Shown here: piece by piece, positions 8,591 through 17,150 of the stretch | Position numbering within the stretch: the stretch's first letter is position 1 | Layout of the letters: each line of letters begins with the position of its first letter | Assembly (NCBI GenBank): GCA_910574185.1 | Contig: CAJSZQ010000026.1 | Span: 1-57,673, forward strand | Direction of reading: 5' to 3' | DNA length: 57,673 bases | Source of the DNA: Lachnospiraceae bacterium | GTDB lineage: Bacteria > Bacillota > Clostridia > Lachnospirales > Lachnospiraceae | Position numbers and translations under genes: made by a program | Notes under the pieces: model-generated | Told to the model about the DNA's origin: nothing | What the model saw: the letters and a program-made list of their open reading frames with translations, nothing else | The model's database searches: none

Positions 8591-8692
8591 AAAGGGATGT
8601 TGCAAAATCGCCGCTATATACAAGATATGCTGTATGGATAACATGTTCATATCTGTATCTCTCATATAAGCTGCGTTTTGTAACATCCCTTT
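8591..8692. repeat. 102-bp imperfect palindrome
   Basis: The 17-base arm at 8591-8607 (AAAGGGATGTTGCAAAA) is mirrored at 8676-8692 with one mismatch, and the inner arms (CGCcGCtaTATA...) continue to pair imperfectly. Such a unit may be a miniature inverted-repeat element or a long terminator hairpin between convergent genes. No coding frame is visible inside. Confidence 0.7.
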
Positions 8693-8715
8693 ATTAATTC
8701 ACCGAGCGTACTATA

Positions 8716-9975
8716 TCATTGAGATAAGACGCCGGCATATTTCAACAATATGTCTTCCGCCTCTGCATTCCAGCATCCCTGATGCCGCTCGCAGGAATCT
8801 GCAAGTTCTTTAAAGAGTTTCTCTTTCTCTCCAAGCTCCCGAAAATCTTCAATCGCCGTTAACGGCAAGTCGATGTGCGGATATATTAATTTCTTTCCTC
8901 CCGGTATCTGCGGCAGATTCAGCGTTGCCTCTACAGCGCTCTCCAACCCTCCAATATGAGTAACCATGACCGCCGGATGAATCCGTCCTTCCTCCATCAA
9001 CCGAAGCGCCTGATACATATCTTCCGTAGTGCTTCCGGTAAAGCCAACCGTATGCGTCCTAAAATAATGCACATTATAAAAATTGATTGTCGCAGACAAA
9101 GATTTATCCACAGGTCCCGCAAAGAAATTCAGGCATCCATCTTCCGCAAGCAGCGCGTCTGCCTGCTCAATCAGAGTTTTTACAGGCGCATATACAAATG
9201 CATCGTCAAAACCTTCTCCACCTGTTAATTCCATCAGCTCCTTTACTGAATCTTCAGATTCAGAAGCATTTACAAAAAACAATTTCCGCATATTGTCCGG
9301 CGCCTTTAACATCCTGTCTGCCCGCTTTATCCGCTCATTTGAAACATCTACCGCAACTACCAGCTTTGGACCGCCTTCCATATGCAGGGCATAATCGGTA
9401 CATTCTAGTCCCATAGGCCCGCAGGCCCCAAAAATAATCAGATTGCCCCCTTTTTTTACTCCCATAATATGCTCATGATTCTTTTTAGATGTGTGATACA
9501 TCCTGTTAAACCCTGCAATTATACACGACGTAGGTTCTGCCAGAGACGCCTCGAAGAAGGATTCTCCCCTGAAAGGAATCAGCGCGTCCGCCTCCATCAC
9601 CTCTGACGGAAGAATCGCATAGGTACAATCTCCTCCATATGTACCGTAATTGTATCCAACCGTCCTGGATTTACCATTTACCACAACCTCCGGCTGAACC
9701 GTAAATCTCATTCCTTTCTGATATTTATCCTTCCATTTTTCTCCTATTTCCACCACAATTCCAGACATCTCATGACCGATTATCGCCGGATATTCTGCAA
9801 GATTATCGGTAACTCGTTTATGCCCTCCACCTTGCTGTACCAGCTTATAAGTGGACATACACACACTGTCAGAAATAATCTTCACGAGCATTTCATCCTC
9901 TTTCATTTCCGGCAGCTCAAACTCGTCTAGCCGTAGGTCCCTTTCACCATAAAGGCGTACTGCTCTTGTCTTCAT
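8716..9975 (-). CDS. Zinc-type alcohol/polyol dehydrogenase (sorbose-1-phosphate reductase-like)
   Basis: The roughly 419-residue medium-chain dehydrogenase has the catalytic zinc ligands (CMSTYK with Cys near residue 41, GHEMSG) and a Rossmann motif GACGPMG, but not the usual four-Cys structural zinc lobe. This length and lack of the lobe fit the sorbose-1-phosphate reductase (SorE) branch, which interconverts keto and alcohol forms of sugar phosphates with NAD(P)H. The start at 9975 is chosen for the GGAG site upstream; an ATG/GTG at 9996 lies before that site. It may once have been continuous with the catabolic genes further right, now separated by a mobile-element remnant. Substrate unknown. 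Confidence 0.8.
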   Translation of the reverse strand: MKTRAVRLYGERDLRLDEFELPEMKEDEMLVKIISDSVCMSTYKLVQQGGGHKRVTDNLAEYPAIIGHEMSGIVVEIGEKWKDKYQKGMRFTVQPEVVVNGKSRTVGYNYGTYGGDCTYAILPSEVMEADALIPFRGESFFEASLAEPTSCIIAGFNRMYHTSKKNHEHIMGVKKGGNLIIFGACGPMGLECTDYALHMEGGPKLVVAVDVSNERIKRADRMLKAPDNMRKLFFVNASESEDSVKELMELTGGEGFDDAFVYAPVKTLIEQADALLAEDGCLNFFAGPVDKSLSATINFYNVHYFRTHTVGFTGSTTEDMYQALRLMEEGRIHPAVMVTHIGGLESAVEATLNLPQIPGGKKLIYPHIDLPLTAIEDFRELGEKEKLFKELADSCERHQGCWNAEAEDILLKYAGVLSQ

Positions 9976-10217
9976 TCTTTCTTCTCTCCTTACCAATATA
10001 TTACAATTCCAAACTGCATTTTTACAGTTGAAGCGCCCTTCTTTTCCACTATTTTACATCAATACACTCAAAAATACACCTTAAAATTGCGAATCTATTC
10101 ACTCGCTCCCCTTCAGCCGTTACTGTTCACACGTCGCCTGCCGGACGCGGGTTGAATCAGGAGCATTAAAATATAAGAGTTTGCCGGTCCTGTTGCTACT
10201 TGTCAAGGACTTATTCA

Positions 10218-10418
10218 TCATTTTTCATCACTTTTTCTTGGTCTGCCCTGTTTTCCATGCTGTAAATCATGGAGAATAACACGCTTTAGTTTTTCCTCCA
10301 CGCTTTGGGTACTTGTAGCAGAGAAATGTACCTCGACTAAGTAGGTTGTCTTATCAATCTTCTTTTGCAAACAGGGCGTTAATCGCCCTGTGGTATTGGT
10401 CTGAATGTTGTCGCTCAT
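10218..10418 (-). CDS. TnpW-like transposon-encoded small protein
   Basis: This 66-residue protein has the pattern of small TnpW-annotated proteins from clostridial transposons: a short polar N-terminus, a core resembling KTTYLVEVHFSATS, and a basic C-terminus (GKQGRPRKSDEK). The function of TnpW is not established. A strong AAAGGAGG site precedes the ATG. It is the last visible gene of the decayed element. Confidence 0.6.
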   Translation of the reverse strand: MSDNIQTNTTGRLTPCLQKKIDKTTYLVEVHFSATSTQSVEEKLKRVILHDLQHGKQGRPRKSDEK

Positions 10419-10514
10419 GTTCCTCCTTTTGGGCGTAAAAAAAGACGCATGGTTTACAATTTACTGTTCCATACGCCTTTACGCTGTTATTTTGATATTA
10501 AATTGTTTTAACGA

Positions 10515-11375
10515 TTATGCTAACTGCATAATCTCGGTTTCGATTTCTTTCAATTCATCGAATGACAGTGTAGATACACAATCTGCAATTTCTTCAAGTG
10601 TCATTTTGCCTTTTCTTATTAGCTGTTCCGCCATTGCTCTTTCTGTATCATGCCTTTCGCTCTTGATAAATGATTTCATTATCTGTTCTTCATCAAACAA
10701 ACTCATCATAATCGTCACAACCTCCTTTTCTCTCTGCGCTAAATATTCCCTTAAAACATTCCTGTCTTTGCATATGCGGATTGTTTCCATAACTGCCTTT
10801 TTTGTCATTCCATGCTGTTTTGTCTGCTCGTTAAAAACTTTGCAGAAAATAATGTACTGATTGATAATGTCATCGGTATCGCTTTCATAGATAACCTTTG
10901 CTTTTACCTCAATATCTATATCTGCGCCCTCGAAAAATTCTTTCGACAGAGATATTTTATCGGGTTTCCTCCCTTTGTTTCCCGTAAAAATCACATAAAG
11001 TTCAGGCTTTGGCATTTTTACTTTCCTGCTTTTGTAATAGTCTTGGCAGGTACGCTGAAAATATTCGTGATAGCTTTGCGCCAGATACAGCAAAACTCTT
11101 ACTAAAATATTCACTGTCCATGTAGATTGTGCCTCCACAAGTATCATCAGCTTATTATTAGCAATAAAGCCTAAATCATTATACAGATTATCCGTCAATA
11201 CATTTGTAATCGTCACATCTGTAAGGGAATCCTCTGTTGCTGTGGTGTCCTCTGGGTGGAGCGTTTTATACAACTTTAGCAGATAACTCTTGTTTTGAAA
11301 AAGGTCAAGGAATACGCTGTTTTTTGCTGTACGTTTTGCCATGACTTCCTCTATCTGTTTTGAATCGTCCTGCAC
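10515..11375 (-). CDS. Rpn-family recombination-promoting nuclease / putative transposase
   Basis: The 286-residue protein belongs to the Rpn/PD-(D/E)XK family: N-terminal KNSVFLDLF, then a nuclease core with LTDVTITNVL, NDLGFIANNKLMILVEAQST and LLYLAQSY, and a helical C-terminus. Family members cut DNA and promote RecA-independent recombination; they often multiply inside mobile DNA. Two starts are possible: GTG at 11375 behind GAGGTG, and ATG at 11339 behind GAGG. The D...E-x-Q catalytic pattern is intact, so the gene may be functional inside an otherwise decayed element. Confidence 0.75.
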   Translation of the reverse strand: MQDDSKQIEEVMAKRTAKNSVFLDLFQNKSYLLKLYKTLHPEDTTATEDSLTDVTITNVLTDNLYNDLGFIANNKLMILVEAQSTWTVNILVRVLLYLAQSYHEYFQRTCQDYYKSRKVKMPKPELYVIFTGNKGRKPDKISLSKEFFEGADIDIEVKAKVIYESDTDDIINQYIIFCKVFNEQTKQHGMTKKAVMETIRICKDRNVLREYLAQREKEVVTIMMSLFDEEQIMKSFIKSERHDTERAMAEQLIRKGKMTLEEIADCVSTLSFDELKEIETEIMQLA

Positions 11376-11482
11376 TTTAACACCTCGATTTCTAAAAATC
11401 TGTGACGTAAGCTACGATATATCCTACTCCTGTCACACTTCAATTATACAAAAAAGCGCCTGTCTTTACAATAAAATTCACA

Positions 11483-12265
11483 TTAAATTTCTTTCTCCCT
11501 CCGTTTTGTTCTGCTCTGTTGCCTGTTATGCTGTCGACTCTCGTTCTGAAGCTCCCTCTCAAGATTTTTCCTGTTATAGCTGATTACCTCGGCATATGCT
11601 AACTCTGTGGCGGTCTTGGTCTGTTCCTTGCCGATACTGTCATACTCGGATTGCAAAGACCTTATTTCCGCTTTCCATTGTTTCGGCGTTATCTTTTCGC
11701 CATTCTGTAAAAGGCTCTGCATACGCTCCTTTAATTCGGGGTACTTCGATAAGCTGTCCTTATGTTCTTTGTCATATCGCATTTTGGCAAGTCCTTTAAG
11801 CGACTGGCTCTCCTTATAGGTGGCTTGGATCGGCGCATAGAGGGCATACATTTTTGACAGTTCCTTTAATCAGTTTAATTTCTGCCCCTTTGAAAGATGT
11901 ACCGTTTCCAACTGCTGATATTTCTGCTCCCTGTCCTCTGTGAATTTCGCAAGGCTCTCAAAGCAGTCTATCTTCCTTGTCGTGATGAATTTTTCTGCAT
12001 TGTCGGCTGACTGCAATGCGGTTCTATCGGATATTTTTCTAAGGTGCTTTCCGCTGACAATCGGCAAGCCAAGCCTGCCTTTGCGCTCCATCACTTTTGC
12101 AATCATCTCCATGACTTCATTCTTCACGCTGACCGCTGTACTCTTTATCTTGGCATACTGTGCGCTATGAAGTTCCTGCTTGGCAAGCATGAGCATTTCT
12201 TTTGCCTGCTCCAACAGCATATTGTTCTTAATGATTTCTCGATTGATGTTTCCCGTAACATTCCC
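11483..12265 (-). pseudogene. Relaxase/mobilization protein, C-terminal part with internal stop
   Basis: The frame from about 12265 runs through helical, charged sequence (MLLEQAKEM..., SADNAEKFITTRKIDCFESLAKF) typical of the C-terminal half of MobA-like relaxases. A TGA at 11870-11872 interrupts it, and the same frame continues (LKELSKMYALYAPIQ) to 11483. The catalytic N-terminal relaxase domain is absent, replaced by a piece of serine recombinase in another frame. The gene is therefore broken twice. Confidence 0.7.
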
Positions 12266-12537
12266 ATCTGTACATAATTTCTTCCCAAACGGCTCATATC
12301 TTTCACAATAATTGTTCCGATATTGCCTTTTTCTACCTCTGCAAGCATGGCTTGAAGTCCTTCACGCTCAAAGGTCGTGCCCGATATTCCGTCGGTAAAA
12401 TGGCGTATGCCCGTAAAGCCGTTCTTTTCTGCATAATCCTCTAACATTGCCTTTTGGTTGGATATGCTGTTGCTCTCGCCCTGTAACTCGTCATCATGGC
12501 TCAACCTCTCGTATAATGCTGTTAAATCGTGACTCAT
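12266..12537 (-). pseudogene. Serine recombinase (TnpX-like), N-terminal fragment
   Basis: The start at 12537 follows AAAGGAGG. The first ~90 residues carry the resolvase catalytic signature (ALYERLSHDDE with the nucleophile Ser, DGISGTTFEREGLQAML, IIVKDMSRLGRNY). After YVQMGMLRE the frame enters the relaxase gene out of phase and ends at 12145. Only the catalytic domain remains; the large DNA-binding C-terminal domain is lost, so the element cannot move by itself. Confidence 0.8.
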
Positions 12538-12694
12538 AATCAATTCCCTCCTTTCCGCCAGTACCGCATAAATGCTATGCTGTGGCTCTTTTGTATTTGT
12601 TTTGATTAAGAAGTCTTTTATATTTTATAACTCCAAACACAACAAAAAAGATTCCAGTTGTCAATACCAGAATCTCCTTTGTTGTTCTTCTGAA

Positions 12695-12727
12695 GTAACA
12701 GTGAAGCCGTAAGGCTGAACTATTACC
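12695..12727. repeat. Short palindromic repeat, copy of the 42062 unit
   Basis: GTAACAGTGAAGCC, a short loop and GGCTGAACTATTAC form a double stem. Nearly the same unit occurs at 42062-42093, 29 kb away. It is a dispersed intergenic repeat of unknown role. Confidence 0.7.
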
Positions 12728-12825
12728 TTCAGAATGTTTTCTGTATTCAATTTCACTACAAAATTTTCTATATCGGCCTTTCACTGAAGTGATTTACAAA
12801 CTTCATGAACTCCGGCGCTTTCCTG

Positions 12826-13740
12826 TTAGATAACAAACTGTTCCATATACCGTTTACTGAGTCTTAAACTGTTAATAATATCTTCCTGTGAATCTTCAAA
12901 CGCCCTGTCTTCCACTTCTATGCAAGTATAGCCGTTATACCCAATATCAGTTAAAGCGCTGACATATTTCCCCCAATCCACATCTCCAAGACCGGGAATT
13001 TTAGGCGACATGTATTCCAGCGGATAAGCCATTGTTCCGGCTTTGTTAAGTTTCTCTGGATAAATCTTAATATCTTTGTAATGTACATGAAAAATTTTAT
13101 CGGCAAATTCGTAAATCGGCTCGATATAATCAATCATCTGCCATACAAAGTGCGAAGGGTCGTAATTAATTCCCAGATAATCACTTTTCACCAGCTCGAA
13201 TACTTTCCTCCAGATTACCGGCGTAGTCATCAAATTCTGTCCGCCTGGCCACTGGTCCTTACCAAACAACATCGGGCAGTTTTCAATCGCTATTTTTACC
13301 TTATACGATTCTGCCTCTCTGATAATTTCCGGCCACACTTCCTTAACCAGTTCTAAATTCTCTTCCACCGACTTTGTCTGGTCCCTTCCGATAAATGTAG
13401 TAACCATGCCGATACCAAGCTTACTGCTAGCTGCGATTACTTTCTTTAAGTGCGCAACCGCAAGACGCCTTTTCTCCAAATCCTGGTCCATAGTATTCGG
13501 ATAATATGCAAGGGAAGAGATTTCAACTTTCTTTTCCTTACAATAATTTTGGATATATGTAATTTTCTCATCATCCAGATTGTCTACATCAATATGACTC
13601 ACTCCTGCATAGCGGCGTTCCGCATTCCCCTTGGGCCAGCAGGCAACTTCAACACACTGAAAGCCAAGTTCACTGGCGATGTCAATCATTTCTTCAAAGG
13701 TGTTCTCCTCAAGGATTGCACTGACAAACCCCATTTTCAT
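12826..13740 (-). CDS. Sugar phosphate isomerase/epimerase-like TIM barrel (AP_endonuc_2 family)
   Basis: The roughly 304-residue protein starts MKMGFVSAILEE behind AGGAGG and shows the xylose-isomerase-like barrel with metal-binding segments IAIENCPM (about residue 150), LGINYDPSHFVWQ, FHVHYKDI and ICIEVEDRAF-like YTCIEVEDR. Family members isomerise, epimerise or dehydrate keto-sugars and inositol derivatives using a divalent metal. It is 13 bp downstream of the Gfo/Idh/MocA gene and is the last gene of the operon. A pairing of oxidoreductase plus such barrels is typical of oxidised-sugar catabolism. The precise reaction is not known. Confidence 0.82.
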   Translation of the reverse strand: MKMGFVSAILEENTFEEMIDIASELGFQCVEVACWPKGNAERRYAGVSHIDVDNLDDEKITYIQNYCKEKKVEISSLAYYPNTMDQDLEKRRLAVAHLKKVIAASSKLGIGMVTTFIGRDQTKSVEENLELVKEVWPEIIREAESYKVKIAIENCPMLFGKDQWPGGQNLMTTPVIWRKVFELVKSDYLGINYDPSHFVWQMIDYIEPIYEFADKIFHVHYKDIKIYPEKLNKAGTMAYPLEYMSPKIPGLGDVDWGKYVSALTDIGYNGYTCIEVEDRAFEDSQEDIINSLRLSKRYMEQFVI

Positions 13741-13753
13741 TTTTCTGTTCCTC

Positions 13754-14785
13754 CTACCCACACTTTACTATGATGCCTTTTTCTGAGGATTCTTTCGCAG
13801 CAAAAACCGCCTTCATTGCATACAGCGCCTCTTCGCCTGATATTTCTGGCGGAATCCTGTTAACCAGACTGTCTACCCAGAGATCAATAATCCCGGATTT
13901 CGTCTGAGCGTCATTTGTCTGAATCTTGTCCAACTTATAATATGCTTTTGTTCCGTCTTTTTTCTCTACAACCAGCGAATATTCAGGGTTATCATAAATA
14001 CGCATGATTCCTTCTGTTCCATATAAAATGGTGGAATTATCCTCGTCTCCATAGTATGTCCAACTCGCGCACATGGTCCCAACCGCTCCGCCTGACATCT
14101 GATAAATACAGATAGCATTGTCATCCACACTGACCGGATTCCCGTCTCTATCCTTTTTATCGCGGGTTCCCAAATATGCCATAACACTTTCCACTTTCTG
14201 CCCGGTCAAAAACTGAATCAAATCCGTTTTATGGATTCCCAAGTCGGCCATCGCGCCAAACGCTGCATATTTCTTGTCGAAAAACCAGATATTCTTACTG
14301 TCTATCGCCCAGGTTTCCGGACCTTTGTGTCCAAAATTCGTCTTAAACGTCAGGATTTTCCCAATTTCTCCGGCATCAATCAACTCCTTAGCTTTTGCAT
14401 GAGTCTGAACCAACCTCTGATTGTGCCCTATCATAAGAAACTTTCCTGTTTCTCTTGCTGTCTGCACCATTTTTTCACATTCTTCCAATGTAACCGCCAT
14501 TGGTTTTTCACACAGAACATCTTTCCCTGCCTGTAATGCTTCTACCGTAATCGTGCAGTGCGCTGCATTTGCAGCGCATACGCTTACCGCCTGAATCGAC
14601 TCATCCTCTAAAAGCTCCTGATAGCTGTCATATGCCTTCGCTCCATACTGCGCGGCAATTTCCTCTGCCCTCTCTTTGCAAAGGTCGAATACTCCCGCTA
14701 TCTTTACCTGTTTATTATCCGCATATTCTGGAAGATGCCGCACCTGCGCAATTTTACCGCACCCTATTACTCCTATATTTATCAT
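13754..14785 (-). CDS. Gfo/Idh/MocA family NAD(P)-dependent oxidoreductase
   Basis: The 343-residue protein has the N-terminal Rossmann motif GVIGCGKIAQVRH, the family motif CEKPMAV with the catalytic Lys, and the C-terminal domain beginning near GKILTFKTNFGHKGP. Members oxidise or reduce hydroxyl groups of sugars, inositols and glycosides, often giving 3-keto intermediates. GGGAGG precedes the start at 14785. It lies between two TIM-barrel genes, suggesting that its keto product is passed to one of them. Substrate unknown. Confidence 0.88.
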   Translation of the reverse strand: MINIGVIGCGKIAQVRHLPEYADNKQVKIAGVFDLCKERAEEIAAQYGAKAYDSYQELLEDESIQAVSVCAANAAHCTITVEALQAGKDVLCEKPMAVTLEECEKMVQTARETGKFLMIGHNQRLVQTHAKAKELIDAGEIGKILTFKTNFGHKGPETWAIDSKNIWFFDKKYAAFGAMADLGIHKTDLIQFLTGQKVESVMAYLGTRDKKDRDGNPVSVDDNAICIYQMSGGAVGTMCASWTYYGDEDNSTILYGTEGIMRIYDNPEYSLVVEKKDGTKAYYKLDKIQTNDAQTKSGIIDLWVDSLVNRIPPEISGEEALYAMKAVFAAKESSEKGIIVKCG

Positions 14786-14798
14786 ACAAACCTCCCGC

Positions 14799-15638
14799 TT
14801 ATCTCAAAGATGCCTCAATCGCCTTTAGATTCTCCAATGACTGGCGAGCAACAGAATCCGGATGGCAGGATCTTGTTGGGAATCCGTTCTCCATAGTAAT
14901 ATAACCGTCATAGTTTATATCTTTGAGCGCCTGCATAATTTCAACAAAATCACAGCCGTTAGTTCCCGGCGCCTTTCTATCATAGTCTGCCATGTGCACA
15001 TGCTTCAGATTCTGGCCCATCTGATACACATAATCTGATGGCACTTCATTTCTGTATAATGCATGCGTCGTATCAAACATCAGCTTCACGTTGTCTTTTC
15101 CAATATCTTCCATCATATTAATCGCATCATCACAGGACTCCACCAAATTGCTGTCGGTAGCCGTTGGCTCTAACATAAGCGTAATCCCAAACTGCTTCGC
15201 GTAGTCAGCTATCTCGCTCAAGCCCTCTTTAGCCCACTTCCATGCATCTCTCTCTTTTGTTCCGTAAATATACCAGCCGCAGACGCAAAGCAGAGTCTTA
15301 CAGTCTCCGATATCCAGTCCAAGTTCCATACACTTTTTCCAGTATTCCTTGGTCCATTCCCGCTCTTCCTTACATGCAGACGCGATGTTTCCTCCCGGAC
15401 CGCCCCCTGGAGCCGGCAGCATAGAAGATACTGCAATATGATTCTCCTCCAGACATTTACGCATTTCTTTTCTTCTTGCTCCGTCTATATAATAAGGCCA
15501 TGCCTGGGGCTGCGCACACCCAATCTCAATTCCGTCGTATCCAATTCTTGCCAGCCTTCTTACTACCTCCTCAAAAGGATATGCCGGTACCCAGCATGGA
15601 AAATGGCTGTAAGCCCATGTGTTAAATGAATATTTCAT
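14799..15638 (-). CDS. Sugar phosphate isomerase/epimerase-like TIM barrel (second copy)
   Basis: This 279-residue AP_endonuc_2-type barrel has the metal-ligand segments LMLEPTATDSN, VKLMFDTTHAL, LKHVHMADYDR and GYITMENGF, with Glu, Asp, His and Glu as expected. It differs clearly from the 12826-13740 protein, so the two are not a recent duplication but probably act on successive intermediates. AAGGAGG precedes the ATG. Its closest general relatives are IolE-, OtnI- and DTE-like enzymes. It sits between the VOC gene and the Gfo/Idh/MocA gene in one transcript. Confidence 0.83.
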   Translation of the reverse strand: MKYSFNTWAYSHFPCWVPAYPFEEVVRRLARIGYDGIEIGCAQPQAWPYYIDGARRKEMRKCLEENHIAVSSMLPAPGGGPGGNIASACKEEREWTKEYWKKCMELGLDIGDCKTLLCVCGWYIYGTKERDAWKWAKEGLSEIADYAKQFGITLMLEPTATDSNLVESCDDAINMMEDIGKDNVKLMFDTTHALYRNEVPSDYVYQMGQNLKHVHMADYDRKAPGTNGCDFVEIMQALKDINYDGYITMENGFPTRSCHPDSVARQSLENLKAIEASLR

Positions 15639-15667
15639 ATCGATTCCTCCTTAAATATAAATTATAA

Positions 15668-16099
15668 TTAATATAACTGCATAATTTCCACCAGGTTCAT
15701 CTCCGGGTCTCTGACAAAGAACAGTCTCATACTGCCGTCCTCCGAAGTACATGGCTCACTGATTGTTTCACATCCCAGTTCCTGTATTTCTCTATATTTC
15801 TCATCTACATCATCCACCAGAAATGCAAAATGCCTAAGTCCAGCTGCCTGCAGCGAATTATCCCTCTGGGGCTCCACTTCGTGCCCCCGGTCCTGCAAAA
15901 GCTCTATAACGATTCCGTTTATGGTCTCATACTTTACAATCCAGTAATCCATCTGTGATTTTCCCTGAACAGTATCCAGAAATTTTCCTTTCATGGTACT
16001 GTCTGAAACTTTCTTCAAACCGAGACACCCTTCATAAAACTTCATCATTTTTTCCATATTTGTAACGCATAAACCAATATGGTGCATCTCTTTTACCAT
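15668..16099 (-). CDS. VOC (glyoxalase/bleomycin-resistance fold) metalloprotein
   Basis: The 143-residue protein holds two beta-alpha-beta-beta-beta modules. MHHIGLCVTNMEKMMKFYEGCLGL opens the first and LRHFAFLVDDVDEKYREIQELG the second, and the final segment is MNLVEIMQLY. His, His and Glu at the canonical places suggest a bound divalent metal. The family includes lactoylglutathione lyases, epimerases and ring-cleaving dioxygenases. In an anaerobe within a sugar operon an epimerase or isomerase role is the likelier, but this is inference. A GAGGAG site precedes the start. Confidence 0.8.
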   Translation of the reverse strand: MVKEMHHIGLCVTNMEKMMKFYEGCLGLKKVSDSTMKGKFLDTVQGKSQMDYWIVKYETINGIVIELLQDRGHEVEPQRDNSLQAAGLRHFAFLVDDVDEKYREIQELGCETISEPCTSEDGSMRLFFVRDPEMNLVEIMQLY

Positions 16100-16190
16100 C
16101 TTTTTCTCCTCTTTATCTGTCCGTACATCTCAATTTGCGTCACGTTTTATTCATCCCCACAAGTCATCGTTGACTATGGCTGAAATGGCG

Positions 16191-17150
16191 CTATGCCCGC
16201 TTTTTAGTCTTCACACTTCCCAGCGCAACGGCCAGAATAATAATAATTCCCTTCATAATAATCTGCTGTGCAGTATTGAATCCGCCGATTACCAGCCCGT
16301 TATTTATCATATTAATAAGCAGGGCCCCTACAACTGCTCCAACGATTGAGCCGTTGCCGCCGGCCATACTGGTTCCTCCCAGTACAACTGCTGCAATTAC
16401 ATCCATTTCTACTCCATCCCCATATGACCATCTGGCGGTCTGCATCCTTCCTGCGTACAGCGCTCCTGCCAGTGCAGAGATGACTCCCATAATGATAAAT
16501 ACCTGGAATGTAATCAGTTCCACCTTTACTCCTGAATACTTTGACGCCATGTAATTGCCGCCCGTAGCCATCGTTCTTTTTCCAAAGGGCGTCCACTCCA
16601 GTACAAAATATCCCAGAACCAGCGCCAGAATGGTCCAGAGAAGCAATACCGGCACCACGCCTACATTTCCTGCGCCAAACCAATGATTAAAGGTCTTATT
16701 GACAATCGGCACTGCTTTTGTATTCGTTGTCCACATTGCGATTCCCCGAATGACGCTGCTTACTCCCAACGTCACAAGGAAAGCCGGCATTTTCAGCTTT
16801 ACTACCGCAAATCCATTAAATGCGCCAACCACTGCTCCAAGCGCAAGACCTGCCGTCAATGCAAGGAAAATATTGTTTGTAGTTCTTAATATCATGGCGA
16901 TAATCATGGCTGACAGCGCGACAACTGAGCCAATCGAAAGGTCAATATGCCCAAGACCGATTACAAATACCATTCCCACCGCCATCACTGCCGTAGCGCC
17001 GGCCTGTCTTGTAATATTCAGGATATTCGACATACTGAAAAAGGTGCCGCCCAGCCATACTGCAAAGATGGCAAGCACTGTGGCAAAGATGATATACACC
17101 ATATAGTCGTTTATATCGATTTTCTTTCTTCCTTTAGTGTTGGATTGCAT
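16191..17150 (-). CDS. Ribose-type ABC transporter permease (RbsC/BPD_transp_2)
   Basis: The 319-residue protein is hydrophobic, with about ten membrane segments. It contains the family loop GLGHIDLSIGSVVALSAM and the EAA-like GGTSMAGGNGSIVGAVVGAL. It forms the membrane channel for a monosaccharide or small glycoside bound by the lipoprotein encoded at 18972-20141. Its ATG overlaps the end of the ATPase gene by 17 bp, indicating translational coupling. Substrate not inferable. Confidence 0.9.
   Translation of the reverse strand: MQSNTKGRKKIDINDYMVYIIFATVLAIFAVWLGGTFFSMSNILNITRQAGATAVMAVGMVFVIGLGHIDLSIGSVVALSAMIIAMILRTTNNIFLALTAGLALGAVVGAFNGFAVVKLKMPAFLVTLGVSSVIRGIAMWTTNTKAVPIVNKTFNHWFGAGNVGVVPVLLLWTILALVLGYFVLEWTPFGKRTMATGGNYMASKYSGVKVELITFQVFIIMGVISALAGALYAGRMQTARWSYGDGVEMDVIAAVVLGGTSMAGGNGSIVGAVVGALLINMINNGLVIGGFNTAQQIIMKGIIIILAVALGSVKTKKRA

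Larger units (their letters stand above)
10218..12537 (-). mobile_element. Decayed Tn4451-like mobilizable element
   Basis: This interval contains a TnpW-like gene, an Rpn nuclease gene, the 3' part of a relaxase gene with a stop inside, and the 5' part of a large serine recombinase gene fused out of frame to it. The set is typical of integrative mobilizable elements of clostridia, reduced here by a deletion that removed the recombinase 3' half and relaxase 5' half. The exact element ends could not be found. Confidence 0.75.

Noticed and set aside
10405..10860. 151-codon plus-strand frame opposite the Rpn nuclease gene
   Set aside because: It is antisense to the Rpn gene, low in complexity (Ser/Ile/Leu) and lacks a ribosome site.
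12575..12784. 69-codon minus-strand frame with a hydrophobic stretch
   Set aside because: It runs through the dispersed palindromic repeat at 12695-12727, has no good ribosome site and no family resemblance.
12826..16099. Identity with the known DgpABC C-glycoside deglycosylation cluster
   Set aside because: A Gfo/Idh/MocA protein and TIM barrels are shared in general type, but no small DUF6379-type subunit gene is present, so the specific assignment is not supported.
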